A DNA stretch of 64,000 nucleotides from Actinoplanes oblitus (GCF_030252345.1 NZ_CP126980.1:124001-188000), one strand, 5' to 3'; counted from the first letter of the stretch, positions 28,287 to 42,126 are shown. The notes: a model not told the origin generated them from the sequence alone. Translations and numbers: made by a program.

Positions 28287-29144
28287 CTATATCGATGCCA
28301 GCAAGTGCAGTGCCTCGGCCAGGCCGGTCAGCCGGGTGATCCCGGGCGGAAGATCGTCTTTCGGCCAGCCCGGACCGGCGGCCGCGATCACCACCGGCGG
28401 GCACGGGGCGTCCCGGACCCGGATCAACTGGTCGACGGTGCCGGTGTGCGGCCCCTGCGACCAGAGCACCACGGCGGCCGGCCCGGTCCGTCCGATCGCG
28501 TCCAGCAGCGCGGCCGGGGGCAGCCGGGCGCCGAAGAGCCGGCACGCCACACCGGCCTCGCCCAGGGCGGCGGCCAGCGCCTCCAGGGCGAGGGTGTGCT
28601 GCTCCTCGTCGGCGGCGGCGAGCAGGACCCGCGCCACCCCGGCCGGTCGCGCGGTGGCGGCGAGCACCTCGGTGACGGTCCGGGACAGCAGGTGCTCGAC
28701 CTCCACGTAGCGCTGGGTGGTCTGGTAGCGGTCGCCGATGCCGATCAGCACCGGCACCATCACCTCGGTCCAGGCCGCCACCACGCCGCACTGGCTCACC
28801 GCGGTGCGCAGGATCTCCCGCATGCCCGGCGCGTCCAGTCGCAGCGCGGCCCGGGCCAGCCCGCGAGCCGCCGCATCCAGCCGGACCGGCGCCGGATGCA
28901 GGGCCGGATCACCCTGCGGGGAGTTCCGGGCCCAGGCGGCGGCCTCAGCGGGCGCCACGCCCTGCGCGGTGAGCCGTTGCATGACCTGCAGGCGGCCCAT
29001 GTCCTCGTCGGTGTAGCGCCGGTGGTGCCCGGGCTCGTGCCGGCTGGGGCCGAGCCCGTATCGCTGGTGCCAGGTGCGCAGGGTGGTGACCGCGACACCC
29101 AGGCGGCGGGCGGCGGCTCCGGCGCTCAGCGCCTCATCGGCCAC
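28287..29144 (-). CDS. MerR family regulator with B12-binding domain (CarH/LitR-like)
   Basis: This 285-residue protein has a MerR winged helix (residues 7-60: AARRLGVAVTTLRTWHQRYG, HHRRYTDEDMGRL), then a helical bundle and a cobalamin-binding domain. It resembles CarH/LitR, which use adenosylcobalamin to sense light and free carotenoid genes from repression. The lower-ligand His is probably His183 (DEEQHTLAL). The CarH capping motif W-x9-E-H appears here as Y140-x9-E150-H151. GTG 29144 overlaps idi by 11 bases, and GGAGGGG precedes it. It ends the crt unit, in keeping with self-regulation. Confidence 0.88.
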   Translation of the reverse strand: MADEALSAGAAARRLGVAVTTLRTWHQRYGLGPSRHEPGHHRRYTDEDMGRLQVMQRLTAQGVAPAEAAAWARNSPQGDPALHPAPVRLDAAARGLARAALRLDAPGMREILRTAVSQCGVVAAWTEVMVPVLIGIGDRYQTTQRYVEVEHLLSRTVTEVLAATARPAGVARVLLAAADEEQHTLALEALAAALGEAGVACRLFGARLPPAALLDAIGRTGPAAVVLWSQGPHTGTVDQLIRVRDAPCPPVVIAAAGPGWPKDDLPPGITRLTGLAEALHLLASI

Positions 29145-29736
29145 CCGGCCCCTCCGTAAGCAGGGCAGCCGGTCGCTCCGCGAGGGTGTCCGGTTGCTGG
29201 GAAAGGCTGCCGAGCAGCACCTCGAAGACCCCGGCCAGCCACGGCGCGTAGGACTGCGGTGCGGCTGGCAGGTCGGCGCGCAGCGACGGCGGCGAGACCC
29301 ACCGCAACTCGGCGATCTCGGCCGGGTCGGGCTCCGGCACCACCCCGTCGGGCAGGCGGCCCACCAGGACGTGGTCGTACTCGTGCTCGACCCGTCCGGT
29401 GACCGGGTCCGCCGCCCGGTAGGTGTACGTGCCGACCTCGGTCAGCGCGACATCGCGTACCGAAAGCTCCTCGGCGAGGCGGCGACCAGCCGCCTCCGTC
29501 ACCGTCTCGCCGGGCCCGGGGTGGCCGCAGCAGCTGTTTCCCCAGCGCAGCGGGAAGCGGGTCTTCACCGCGGCCCGCCGCTGGAGCAGCACCCGCCCCT
29601 CGGCGTCCTGGAGGAAGACCGAGAAGGCCCGGTGCAGTCGTCCGGGTTCCTGATGCGCGTCGGCGACGGTGGCCGAGCCGACGGCCCGTCCGTCGCCGTC
29701 GACCAGCTCGACCAGGTGCGTCTCTCGCAGGCTCAT
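29134..29736 (-). CDS. idi: Isopentenyl-diphosphate delta-isomerase, type I
   Basis: This 200-residue Nudix-fold enzyme interconverts IPP and DMAPP, feeding carotenoid synthesis. The catalytic Cys lies in RWGNSCCGHPGPGE, and AAGRRLAEEL is the Nudix helix. HEYDHVLVG contributes metal and active-site residues. The ATG lies just after crtI's stop, two bases away, so the genes are cotranscribed. It has the expected length. Confidence 0.95.
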   Translation of the reverse strand: MSLRETHLVELVDGDGRAVGSATVADAHQEPGRLHRAFSVFLQDAEGRVLLQRRAAVKTRFPLRWGNSCCGHPGPGETVTEAAGRRLAEELSVRDVALTEVGTYTYRAADPVTGRVEHEYDHVLVGRLPDGVVPEPDPAEIAELRWVSPPSLRADLPAAPQSYAPWLAGVFEVLLGSLSQQPDTLAERPAALLTEGPGGR

Positions 29737-29738
29737 GT

Positions 29739-31214
29739 TCAACCCCCTGTGATCCGGCTCGCGGCCAGCTTCCCGGAGATGAGCACCATCGGCACGCCGA
29801 CACCGGGTTGTGTGCCCGAACCGGTGAAGACCACGTTGGGCAACTCGGGATGCAGGTTCGCCGGGCGGAACGGACCGGTCTGGGAGAACGTGTGCGCGGC
29901 CGCGAACGGGGTGCCCGCTGCCATCCCCTCGTCCGCCCAGTCGGCCGGGGTGATGATCCGCTCGACCTCCACGCCGTCCCGGAAGCCGACGTAGCCGCGC
30001 TGCTCCAGGGTGCGCAGCAGCTCGTCGGCGTAGCGCTGGGCGAGACCGCCGCGCCAGTTCATCGGGCCGCTCTCCAGGTTCGGCGCCGGCGCGAGCACGT
30101 AGTAGGTCTGCTTGCCGGGCGGGGCCGCGGCGGGATCGGTGTGGGTCGGGTTGGTCACCAGCAGTGACGGGTCGCTCATCAGTAGGCCCTGGTTGATCAC
30201 CTCGTCGAAGGTGCGCTTCCAACCCGTACCGAAATGGATGTTGTGGTGGGCGATCTTCGAGTACGCCTGCGTCGAACCGATGTGCAGCACCACACAGGAC
30301 GGTGAAAACCGCAGGCGGCGCGAGCGGCGCTCGGGCAGCAGGTCGCGGTAGGCGATGGGCAGGTCCGGGTTGAGCACGACGGTGTCCGCCGCTATGAACT
30401 CGCCACCGGCGGTACGCACGCCGGTCGCCCGGCCGTGCTGGGTGATCACCCGCTCGACGGTGGTGTCGTAACGGAACGTCACTCCGTGCTTCTCGGCGGC
30501 GCCGGCCAGCGCCCGCGGCACGGCGTGCATGCCGCCCTTGGGGTAATACACCCCGACCACCGAGTCGAGGTACGCGATCACCGCGTAGACGGCGAGCGCG
30601 TCGTGCGGCGCGAGACCGGCGTACATCGCCTGGAACGAGAAGATCCGCTGGGTGCGCGGGTCCCGGAAGTAGTCGTTGATCTTCGGCTGGAGCCGGCGGA
30701 ACGCGCCCATCCCGAGCAGCCGCAGCAGGTTCAGGTTGAGCAGGTCGAACGGACTGTCCAGGTTCCGATCGATGAAGTGGTTCCGCTCCAGCTGCCACAG
30801 CTGCCTGGTGAAGTCGACGAACCGCAGGTAGCCGTCGGCCTCCCGGGGCCCGCAGACCCGGGCGATCTCGGCGGCCATCCGGGTGGTGTCCGAGCGGACG
30901 TCCAGAGTGGAGCCGTCCGGGTAGTACGCCCGGTACGCCGGGTCGATCGGCGTCAGATCCAGCCAGTCGGCGAGTTTCTCACCGACCGCGGCCAGCGGCT
31001 CGGCGATCAGTTCCGGCATGGTCAGCACCGTCGGGCCGGTGTCGAAGTCGAAGCCGCCGACCGAGAGCCGGCCGGCGCGACCGCCCGGCACCGGTTCCCG
31101 CTCGACGACGGTGACCTCGCGGCCGGCCGCGGCCAGGTGCAGGGCGCAGGAGAGGCCGGCCAGGCCGGCCCCCACTATCACGACACGATCGGTAGGTCCG
31201 GTCACAGTACGCAC
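29739..31214 (-). CDS. crtI: Phytoene desaturase
   Basis: This 491-residue FAD-dependent CrtI-type enzyme introduces conjugated double bases into phytoene. It has the N-terminal dinucleotide motif VVIVGAGLAGLSCALHLAAAG with VVEREPVPGGRAG, and the C-terminal signature FTGSGTQPGVGVPMVLISGKLAA. GTG 31214 is preceded by GGAGC at six bases; an inner GTG (VTGPTDR) is possible. It stands between crtE and idi on the minus strand. The number of desaturation steps (lycopene or further) cannot be read from sequence. Confidence 0.95.
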   Translation of the reverse strand: MRTVTGPTDRVVIVGAGLAGLSCALHLAAAGREVTVVEREPVPGGRAGRLSVGGFDFDTGPTVLTMPELIAEPLAAVGEKLADWLDLTPIDPAYRAYYPDGSTLDVRSDTTRMAAEIARVCGPREADGYLRFVDFTRQLWQLERNHFIDRNLDSPFDLLNLNLLRLLGMGAFRRLQPKINDYFRDPRTQRIFSFQAMYAGLAPHDALAVYAVIAYLDSVVGVYYPKGGMHAVPRALAGAAEKHGVTFRYDTTVERVITQHGRATGVRTAGGEFIAADTVVLNPDLPIAYRDLLPERRSRRLRFSPSCVVLHIGSTQAYSKIAHHNIHFGTGWKRTFDEVINQGLLMSDPSLLVTNPTHTDPAAAPPGKQTYYVLAPAPNLESGPMNWRGGLAQRYADELLRTLEQRGYVGFRDGVEVERIITPADWADEGMAAGTPFAAAHTFSQTGPFRPANLHPELPNVVFTGSGTQPGVGVPMVLISGKLAASRITGG

Positions 31215-31242
31215 GCGGCAGCTCCAGGGGTGTGGGCACTCA

Positions 31243-32313
31243 TCATGCCGGTCGCTGCGTGGCGACCGTGGCCAGCTCGACGAGCGTGGCCCGGGCCTCG
31301 TCGTCGATGGGCGCCGACGCCAGCGCGGCCAGTCCTTCGGTGACCCGGGACCGGATCATCTCCTCGACCCGGGCCGGCGCGCCGGTCTCCGTGACGATCG
31401 TCGCCTTCCGCTCGATCCCGGCCGACTCGAGCTCGGCGAGCTGGGCCGGGGTGGCCATCCGCCGGGCAAGCATGAGCAGCGCTGTCGGCTTCCCGGTGCG
31501 CAGGTCGTCGCACGCCGGCTTGCCGGTCACCGCCGGGTCGCCGTAGACCCCGAGCAGGTCGTCGCGCAGCTGGAAGGCCTCGCCCACGGCCAGCCCGTAC
31601 GCGCGGTAGGCCTCGGTCACCTCGGCGTCCGTCACCCCGGCCAGCGCCAGCCCGAAGTCGAGCGGCCACTGCACCGTGTAACTGGCGGTCTTGTGCCGGG
31701 CGACCAGCAGGGCCCGGTCCACCGACCAGGACGACGGATCGGTCTCGCCGAGCACGTCGAGGTACTGCCCGGCCACCGCCTCGACGCGCATCCGGTCATA
31801 CCGGGCACGCACCTCGAGCAGGGTCACCGGCGGCAGCGGCGTGCGGGCGAGCAGCTGGTCGGCCCAGACCAGGCACAGGTCGCCGACCAGGATCGCGGCC
31901 GAGGAACCGAACCGGGCGCCGTGCCGGGCCCCGAAGATCCGGTGCGCGGTGGGCCGGCCCCGGCGGGTCGCCGAGTCGTCCATCAGGTCGTCGTGGACCA
32001 GCGCGAACGTGTGCATCAGCTCCAGCGCGCCGAGCGCCGGCAGCAGCGGCTCGGCCGACGCGCCGGGACCGGCGACGCCGCGCCAGCCCCAGTAGGCGAA
32101 CGTCGGGCGCAGCCGTTTCCCGCCGGCCATCACCAGGTCACGGGCGGTGCGAGCGAAGCCGCCCAGGGCCGGGTCGACGGTGTCCAGGGCGGCGATCTGC
32201 GAGGCGAGGAAATCGGCGAGCGTCCCCTCGACGGCATTGACCAGCCCGGCGTGGGAGACGTGCTGGCGGGGTATCGCACTCAGGCGATTTCCCTCGAGGG
32301 TGTCATTGGCCAC
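31243..32313 (-). CDS. crtE: Polyprenyl/geranylgeranyl diphosphate synthase
   Basis: This 356-residue trans-prenyltransferase extends allylic diphosphates with IPP to supply GGPP for crtB. The first Asp-rich motif is in LVHDDLMDDSATRRGRP, the second in FQLRDDLLGVYGDP. GGKRLRPTFAYW is the usual IPP-binding block. The GTG start has TACGGT eight bases upstream and little ribosome site, hinting at a leaderless message. It leads the minus-strand crtE-crtI-idi-regulator unit and is divergent from crtB across 67 bases. Confidence 0.92.
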   Translation of the reverse strand: MANDTLEGNRLSAIPRQHVSHAGLVNAVEGTLADFLASQIAALDTVDPALGGFARTARDLVMAGGKRLRPTFAYWGWRGVAGPGASAEPLLPALGALELMHTFALVHDDLMDDSATRRGRPTAHRIFGARHGARFGSSAAILVGDLCLVWADQLLARTPLPPVTLLEVRARYDRMRVEAVAGQYLDVLGETDPSSWSVDRALLVARHKTASYTVQWPLDFGLALAGVTDAEVTEAYRAYGLAVGEAFQLRDDLLGVYGDPAVTGKPACDDLRTGKPTALLMLARRMATPAQLAELESAGIERKATIVTETGAPARVEEMIRSRVTEGLAALASAPIDDEARATLVELATVATQRPA

Positions 32314-32380
32314 GCTCAGTACCGTACCCTAACTTTCGGATGTTGCGTCGATTCGTGCGTCGATTTACCGGAGGACCGGG

Positions 32381-33268
32381 ATGGATACCGACCTGGCGGC
32401 TGCCTACGAGCGCTGCCGAGAGCTGCACCGAGAGCACGGACGCACGTACTACCTGGCGACCCGGTTGCTACCGGCCTGGAAGCGCCGGCATGTCCACGCT
32501 CTGTATGGATTCACCCGATTCGCCGACGAGATCGTCGACCGGACCGAGTCCCAGCCGCCCGCCGAGCGCGCCGCCGCGCTCGGCGCCTGGTCCGACCGGT
32601 TCCTGGCCGGCCTGCGCGGCGAGCCGGTCGACGACCCGCTGCTGCCGGCCGTGCTGCACACCATCGCGGTCTTCGACCTGGACCTGGACGACTTCGAGAA
32701 GTTCCTCCGCAGCATGGCGATGGACCTCACCGTCAGCCGCTACCCCACCTACGCCGACCTGCTCGACTACATGGAGGGGTCGGCCGCCGTGATCGGCACC
32801 ATGATGCTGCCGATCCTCGGCTCCTCCGACCCGGCCGCCGCCCACGAGCCGGCCCGGCAGCTTGGCCTCGCCTTCCAGCTGACCAACTTCATCCGGGACG
32901 TCGGCGAAGACCTCGCCCGCGGCCGGATCTACCTGCCCGAGGAGCACCTCGCCGAGTTCGGTGTCACCCCGGAGGACCTGGCCGCCGGGGAGGCCACGCC
33001 GGCGATCCGCGCGCTGATCAGGGCCGAGGTGGCCCGCGCCCGGGAGCACTACGCGGCCGCCGCGCCCGGCATCCCGCTGCTCGAACCGGCCTCGCAGGCC
33101 TGCATGCGCACCGCGTTCCAGCTCTACGGCGGGATTCTCGACGAGGTGGAGGCGGCCGGTTACGACGTCTTCGCCCGGCGTGCCACGGTGCCGAACCGCC
33201 GGCGGGCCGCGGTCGCCGTCCGCAGCCTGCTCACCCGGCCCGGCACCCCGGTCCAGCTGGCGGCCTGA
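32381..33268 (+). CDS. crtB: Phytoene synthase
   Basis: This 295-residue enzyme condenses two GGPP into phytoene, the first carotenoid-specific step. It has RTYYLATRLLP, the first Asp motif in YGFTRFADEIVD, and the second in LTNFIRDVGEDLARGRIYLP. The ATG is preceded by GGAGGACCGGG. A direct repeat (GCGTCGATT twice, 12 bases apart) lies 16-36 bases upstream. The photolyase gene follows after one base. Confidence 0.95.
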   Translation: MDTDLAAAYERCRELHREHGRTYYLATRLLPAWKRRHVHALYGFTRFADEIVDRTESQPPAERAAALGAWSDRFLAGLRGEPVDDPLLPAVLHTIAVFDLDLDDFEKFLRSMAMDLTVSRYPTYADLLDYMEGSAAVIGTMMLPILGSSDPAAAHEPARQLGLAFQLTNFIRDVGEDLARGRIYLPEEHLAEFGVTPEDLAAGEATPAIRALIRAEVARAREHYAAAAPGIPLLEPASQACMRTAFQLYGGILDEVEAAGYDVFARRATVPNRRRAAVAVRSLLTRPGTPVQLAA

Positions 33269-33269
33269 G

Positions 33270-34580
33270 ATGGCCGCCCGGATCGCGCTGCTCACCCGGG
33301 ACCTGCGCGTCCACGACAACCCGCTGCTCAGCGGCGACGGCGAGATCGTCCCGCTGTTCGTGCTCGACCCGCGCCTGGCCGGGCTCTCCGCCAACCGGCA
33401 GCGGTTCCTGCACCAGTGCCTCGCCGACCTGCGGGACAGCCTCCGGGACCGGGGCGCCGACCTGGTGATCCGGGAGGGCGACCCGGTGGCCGAGACCGTC
33501 CGCCTGGCCCGGGAGGTGGACACGGCAACGGTGCAGGTGGCTGGCGATGTGACCGATTACGCCCAGCGGCGGGAGCGGCGGTTACGGACCGCGGGGCTGG
33601 ACCTGCGGGTGACTCCCGGGGTCACGGTGCTACCGCCCGGGGCGGTGCGGCCGGCCGGTGGGGGCCAGTCCTATCGCGTCTTCACGCCGTACTGGAAATC
33701 CTGGGAGCGGACCGGGTGGCGGGAGCCCGCCGCAACCCCTCGCACGATCGCGATGCCGGACGGCATCGCGCCGGGCAGGCTGCCCGAGACGCCCGCCGGC
33801 GAGTCACCGGACGCGCTCGCCGGCGGCGAGACCGAGGCTCGCCGCCGGCTCCGCGCGTGGTCCGGAGAGCTTTCCCGGTACGCCGACGAGCACGACGACA
33901 TGGCCGCCGACAACACCAGCAGGCTCAGCGCCTACCTGCGGTTCGGCTGCCTCTCGCCACTCGAACTGGCCCTCGCCGCGAAGGCCACCGACTCCCCGGG
34001 CGCACAGGCCTTCCTGCGCCAACTCGCCTGGCGCGACTTCTACTACCAGGTCACCGCGGCCTTCCCGAGGATCTCCACGCAGCCGATGCGGCCCTCCGCG
34101 GACACCACGTGGCGCTCCGACGAGGACGCACTCCAGCACTGGCAGGACGGGCTCACCGGGGTGCCGATTGTCGACGCCGGGATGCGCCAGCTGCGTGCCG
34201 AGGGCTGGATGCACAACCGGGCCCGGCTGATCACCGCGGCGTTCCTGACCAAGCACCTGGGCATCGACTGGCGGCTCGGCCTGCGCTGGTTCTCCCGCTG
34301 GCTGATCGACGGTGACGTGCCGAACAATTCCGGCAACTGGCAGTGGACGGCCGGCACCGGCAACGACACCCGGCCCTACCGCAGGTTCAACCCGATCCGG
34401 CAGGCGCAGCGATTCGACCCGCAAGGCGAGTACGTTCGTCGGTACGTGCCGGAGTTGAAGGACGTCGACGGCGGAGCCGTGCACCAGCCGTGGCGTCTGC
34501 CCGAGCCGGTGCGCCGCGGCCTCGACTACCCCGGCCCTCTGGAGTCACACCGGGACGAGGCGGTCTGGCTGCGGAACTGA
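33270..34580 (+). CDS. phr: Deoxyribodipyrimidine photolyase
   Basis: This 436-residue cryptochrome/photolyase family protein repairs UV-made cyclobutane pyrimidine dimers with light. The N-terminal antenna domain starts ARIALLTRDLRVHDNPLL. The FAD-binding core has FLRQLAWRDFYYQV, MRQLRAEGWMHNRARLITA and the class I signature GDVPNNSGNWQWTAGTGNDTRPYRRFNP. Trp residues of the electron chain appear present. It begins one base after crtB, so light control of carotenoids and repair is shared, as in Streptomyces LitR regulons. Confidence 0.95.
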   Translation: MAARIALLTRDLRVHDNPLLSGDGEIVPLFVLDPRLAGLSANRQRFLHQCLADLRDSLRDRGADLVIREGDPVAETVRLAREVDTATVQVAGDVTDYAQRRERRLRTAGLDLRVTPGVTVLPPGAVRPAGGGQSYRVFTPYWKSWERTGWREPAATPRTIAMPDGIAPGRLPETPAGESPDALAGGETEARRRLRAWSGELSRYADEHDDMAADNTSRLSAYLRFGCLSPLELALAAKATDSPGAQAFLRQLAWRDFYYQVTAAFPRISTQPMRPSADTTWRSDEDALQHWQDGLTGVPIVDAGMRQLRAEGWMHNRARLITAAFLTKHLGIDWRLGLRWFSRWLIDGDVPNNSGNWQWTAGTGNDTRPYRRFNPIRQAQRFDPQGEYVRRYVPELKDVDGGAVHQPWRLPEPVRRGLDYPGPLESHRDEAVWLRN

Positions 34581-34587
34581 GCTGCGG

Positions 34588-34634
34588 GGTCCACCGGCTG
34601 GTTGCGTCCGTCAAAACGTCCTCACCGGTGGACC
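34588..34634. terminator. Hairpin after crtB-phr
   Basis: GGTCCACCGG and its perfect complement CCGGTGGACC enclose a 27-base loop, seven bases after the photolyase stop codon. Confidence 0.6.
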
Positions 34635-34737
34635 TCGCGTCGGTTACCCGCTTTACCGGCGCTTGATGCTCCCCACCGACGCCCTCGCCTGGAGTTACCC
34701 ACGCTCCGGTGACACGCGTTTCTGCTTAGCTGGGCGC

Positions 34738-36105
34738 ATGGTTGAAGTGCGGCAAGTGGACGTGGTGGTCGTCGGGCTCGGTGTCGGCGGCGAGGAGGTC
34801 GCCGGTCGTCTGGCAGCGGCCGGGCTGAACGTGATCGGGGTCGAGCACCGGCTGGTCGGCGGCGAGTGCCCGTACTGGGGCTGCATCCCCACCAAAATCA
34901 TGGTCCGGGCCGGGAACGCCCTGGCCGAGGCGCGCCGGATCCCCGGACTCGCCGGAAAGTCCACCGTGGAGGCGGACTGGGCGCCGGTGGCGCGCCGGAT
35001 CCGCGACGAGGCCACCGACGACTGGAACGACAAGGTCGCGGTGGACCGCTTCACCGGCAAGGGCGGGACGTTCGTCAGGGGCACGGCATCGCTGGCCGGT
35101 CCCGGCCAGGTGCGGGTCGGGGACCAGGAATTCGCCGCTTCGCGCGGCGTGGTCATCGCCACCGGCACGGCCGCGGTGGTCCCACCCATCGAAGGACTTT
35201 CCGGTACGCCGTACTGGACGAACCGGGAAGCCGTGGAGGCGGCCACCCTGCCCGAGTCGATGCTGGTGCTCGGGGGCGGGGCGATCGGGTGTGAGCTGGC
35301 CCAGGCGTACGCGCGGTTCGGCGTGCGGGTGACCGTGATCGAGGGATCGCCCCGGCTGCTCGCCCAGGAGGAGCCGGAGTCGTCCGAGGTGGCCGCCGCG
35401 GCGCTGGCCGCCGACGGGGTGCGAGTCGAGTTCGGCACCCGGGCCGAGCGGGTGGCCTTCGACGGCGCCTTCCACGTGACGCTCACCGACGGGACCGTGC
35501 TGACCGGGGAGAAACTGCTGGTCGCGACGGGTCGTACGGCCCGGCTCGGCGGCCTCGGCCTGGAGACCGTGGGACTGGACCCGGCCGCCCGCTACCTCAC
35601 CACCGACGAGCGGATGCGCGCCGGCGACAAGATCTGGGCGGTCGGTGACGTCACCGGCCATGGCGCCTTCACTCACATGGCGATGTACGAGGCGGACATC
35701 GCGGTGCGGGACATCCTCGGCGAGGGCGGGCCGGCGGCCGACTACCGCGCGCTGCCCCGGGTCACCTTCCTGGATCCGGAGATCGGCGCGGTCGGGATGA
35801 CCGAGAAGCAGGCCCGGGACGCGGGGCTGAACGTCCGGGTCGGGTACGTGCCGCTGAACCAGACGTCGCGGGGCTTCATCCATGGACCGGGGAACGAGGG
35901 GTTCATCAAGCTGGTGGCCGACGCCGACCGGGGAGTGCTGGTCGGCGGGACCACGGCGGGGCAGGCGGGTGGCGAGATGATCGGGGCGGTGTCGGTGGCG
36001 GTGCACGCGGAGGTGCCGGTGTCGACGCTGCTCAGCTCGATCTGGGCGTACCCGACGTTCCACCGGGGTCTCGGGCAGGCGTTGTCGCCGCTCGCCGGTT
36101 CCTGA
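34738..36105 (+). CDS. NAD(P)/FAD-dependent pyridine nucleotide-disulfide oxidoreductase
   Basis: This 455-residue flavoprotein is related to dihydrolipoamide dehydrogenase and mercuric reductase. The redox disulfide is in GGECPYWGCIPTK (CxxxxC). The FAD motif starts VVVVGLGVGGEEVA, the NAD(P) motif is VLGGGAIGCELAQAYARFG, and the second FAD block is KIWAVGDVTG. The C-terminal interface has AYPTFHRGLGQAL where true reductases have H-x-H-P-T-x-x-E. The acid-base His is therefore missing and the substrate is uncertain. ATG 34738 lies 6 bases after a TAGCTG and may start a leaderless message. Confidence 0.85.
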   Translation: MVEVRQVDVVVVGLGVGGEEVAGRLAAAGLNVIGVEHRLVGGECPYWGCIPTKIMVRAGNALAEARRIPGLAGKSTVEADWAPVARRIRDEATDDWNDKVAVDRFTGKGGTFVRGTASLAGPGQVRVGDQEFAASRGVVIATGTAAVVPPIEGLSGTPYWTNREAVEAATLPESMLVLGGGAIGCELAQAYARFGVRVTVIEGSPRLLAQEEPESSEVAAAALAADGVRVEFGTRAERVAFDGAFHVTLTDGTVLTGEKLLVATGRTARLGGLGLETVGLDPAARYLTTDERMRAGDKIWAVGDVTGHGAFTHMAMYEADIAVRDILGEGGPAADYRALPRVTFLDPEIGAVGMTEKQARDAGLNVRVGYVPLNQTSRGFIHGPGNEGFIKLVADADRGVLVGGTTAGQAGGEMIGAVSVAVHAEVPVSTLLSSIWAYPTFHRGLGQALSPLAGS

Positions 36106-36167
36106 GCCGGCCAGGTTCCGCGTTTTCCTGCGCTGAGCTGGGGAGACGCGGGACACTGGACCCCGAT

Positions 36168-36197
36168 TTGGAGGACCGGGAAACCGGCGGGTAATGT
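36168..36197 (+). promoter_or_regulatory. Candidate upstream rRNA promoter
   Basis: TTGGAG (36168-36173) and TAATGT (36192-36197) are spaced by 18 bases, 370 bases before mature 16S. It is weaker than the second promoter. Confidence 0.5.
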
Positions 36198-36349
36198 TTT
36201 GCGAGCCGGCAGGGAAACGGGCGAGCAAGCGGAGAGATCCGCAAGCGGCCGTCCTGCCAAATCCTCTGATCACGAGACCACGGCAGTGCTGTGGGCTAGC
36301 TCAGCGGTGGCCGTACTAGGTCAGATCGGCACCAACCGGGATAAACCGG

Positions 36350-36378
36350 TTGACAACGCCGGACCGGCCGAGTAACGT
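36350..36378 (+). promoter_or_regulatory. Main rRNA operon promoter
   Basis: A perfect -35 TTGACA (36350-36355), 17-base spacer and TAACGT (36373-36378), followed by AGAGCGAG. The leader to 16S is about 180 bases. Region 36106-36567 otherwise holds only leader and processing signals. Confidence 0.85.
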
Positions 36379-36433
36379 AGAGCGAGTGCCCCGGAGGGCG
36401 GGCCGCGAAAGCGGTTCTTCTGATGGTGTGCGG

Positions 36434-36455
36434 TTGTTCTTTGAGAACTCAACAG
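36434..36455 (+). promoter_or_regulatory. boxA-like antitermination signal in rRNA leader
   Basis: TGTTCTTTGAGAACTCAACA resembles the conserved Nus boxA block found ahead of actinobacterial 16S genes. A short GCAACA/TGTTGC hairpin lies further down the leader near 36530-36545. Confidence 0.6.
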
Positions 36456-36567
36456 GGTGCTTGAAAAGCCAGTGCCAATTATGGCAATACCCCGGCTGAT
36501 CATTTCGATGGTCAGTGGGAGATTCCTTTGGCAACATTTTTGTTGCCGGGACGCTTTACAACAGATT

Positions 36568-41502
<4,935 letters not shown>

Positions 41503-41606
41503 TAAATTTTCTGCTTGCGTCCACTGTGTGATTCACAGCAAACGAACAACCACCCTGATATGCCGGTGACGGTATGACAGGTTGCTGGTTGGTTCTGCTG
41601 ATGGCT

Positions 41607-41724
41607 GTTTCGGTGGTCATAGCGGAGGGGAAACGCCCGGTTACATTCCGAACCCGGTAGCTAAGCCCTCCAGCGCCGATGGTACTGCACTCGGGAGGGT
41701 GTGGGAGAGTAGGACGCCGCCGGA
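41607..41724 (+). rRNA. rrf: 5S ribosomal RNA
   Basis: This gene of about 118 bases starts GTTTCGGTGGTCATAGCGG and contains CCCGGTTACATTCCGAACCC. It ends AGTAGGACGCCGCCGGA, whose last bases pair with the 5' end. Confidence 0.95.
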
Positions 41725-41735
41725 CTCAACGTATG

Positions 41736-41772
41736 GAAACGCCCACCCTTCGGGGTGGGCGTTTCTTTTTTG
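41736..41772 (+). terminator. rRNA operon terminator
   Basis: GAAACGCCCACCC and GGGTGGGCGTTTC form a perfect 13-bp stem with a TTCG loop, followed by TTTTTT. It is a strong intrinsic terminator. Confidence 0.97.
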
Positions 41773-41857
41773 CTGCCCAAAAACAGGTAGAGGCCGGTCT
41801 GCTGCCCGAAACCGGGCCGGCGGCGGGATGCTGACCTGCCGGCCCGGGAAGGGCGGG

Positions 41858-42010
41858 ACAACGGCGCCCTGCAGGAGGACCGGCGGCGCAGCCCGCGGGG
41901 GCGCAACGACGCCTTGCTCGAGGTCCGGCAGCGCGGCTTGCGGGCGGAACAAACGGCGTCTTGCGCGGAGTCCGGCGGGGCGGGATCACGACGCCTTACA
42001 GGGCGAGCTG
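41858..42010. repeat. Decayed tandem repeats of about 46 bp
   Basis: Units starting near 41859, 41904 and 41951 share the pattern AACGGCG-C-TGC, then AG--CCGGC-G-GC. A partial fourth unit begins near 41988. Spacing is 45-47 bases. No gene is visible in 41773-42159. Confidence 0.6.
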
Positions 42011-42089
42011 ACCGGTTAGGGCATGTGCTGCGGACGGCGTGTGCGGGCCGGAGGGCGATTTCAGGCGTTGGCCGGCTCGTGGCAGAAAG

Positions 42090-42126
42090 AAAACACCCCG
42101 CCCAGGGAACGGGCGGGGTGTTTTTG
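42090..42126. terminator. Terminator after phytase gene
   Basis: AAAACACCCCGCCC pairs perfectly with GGGCGGGGTGTTTT around a 7-base loop. A/T tracts on both sides allow work on either strand. It lies 34 bases past the phytase stop codon. Confidence 0.85.
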
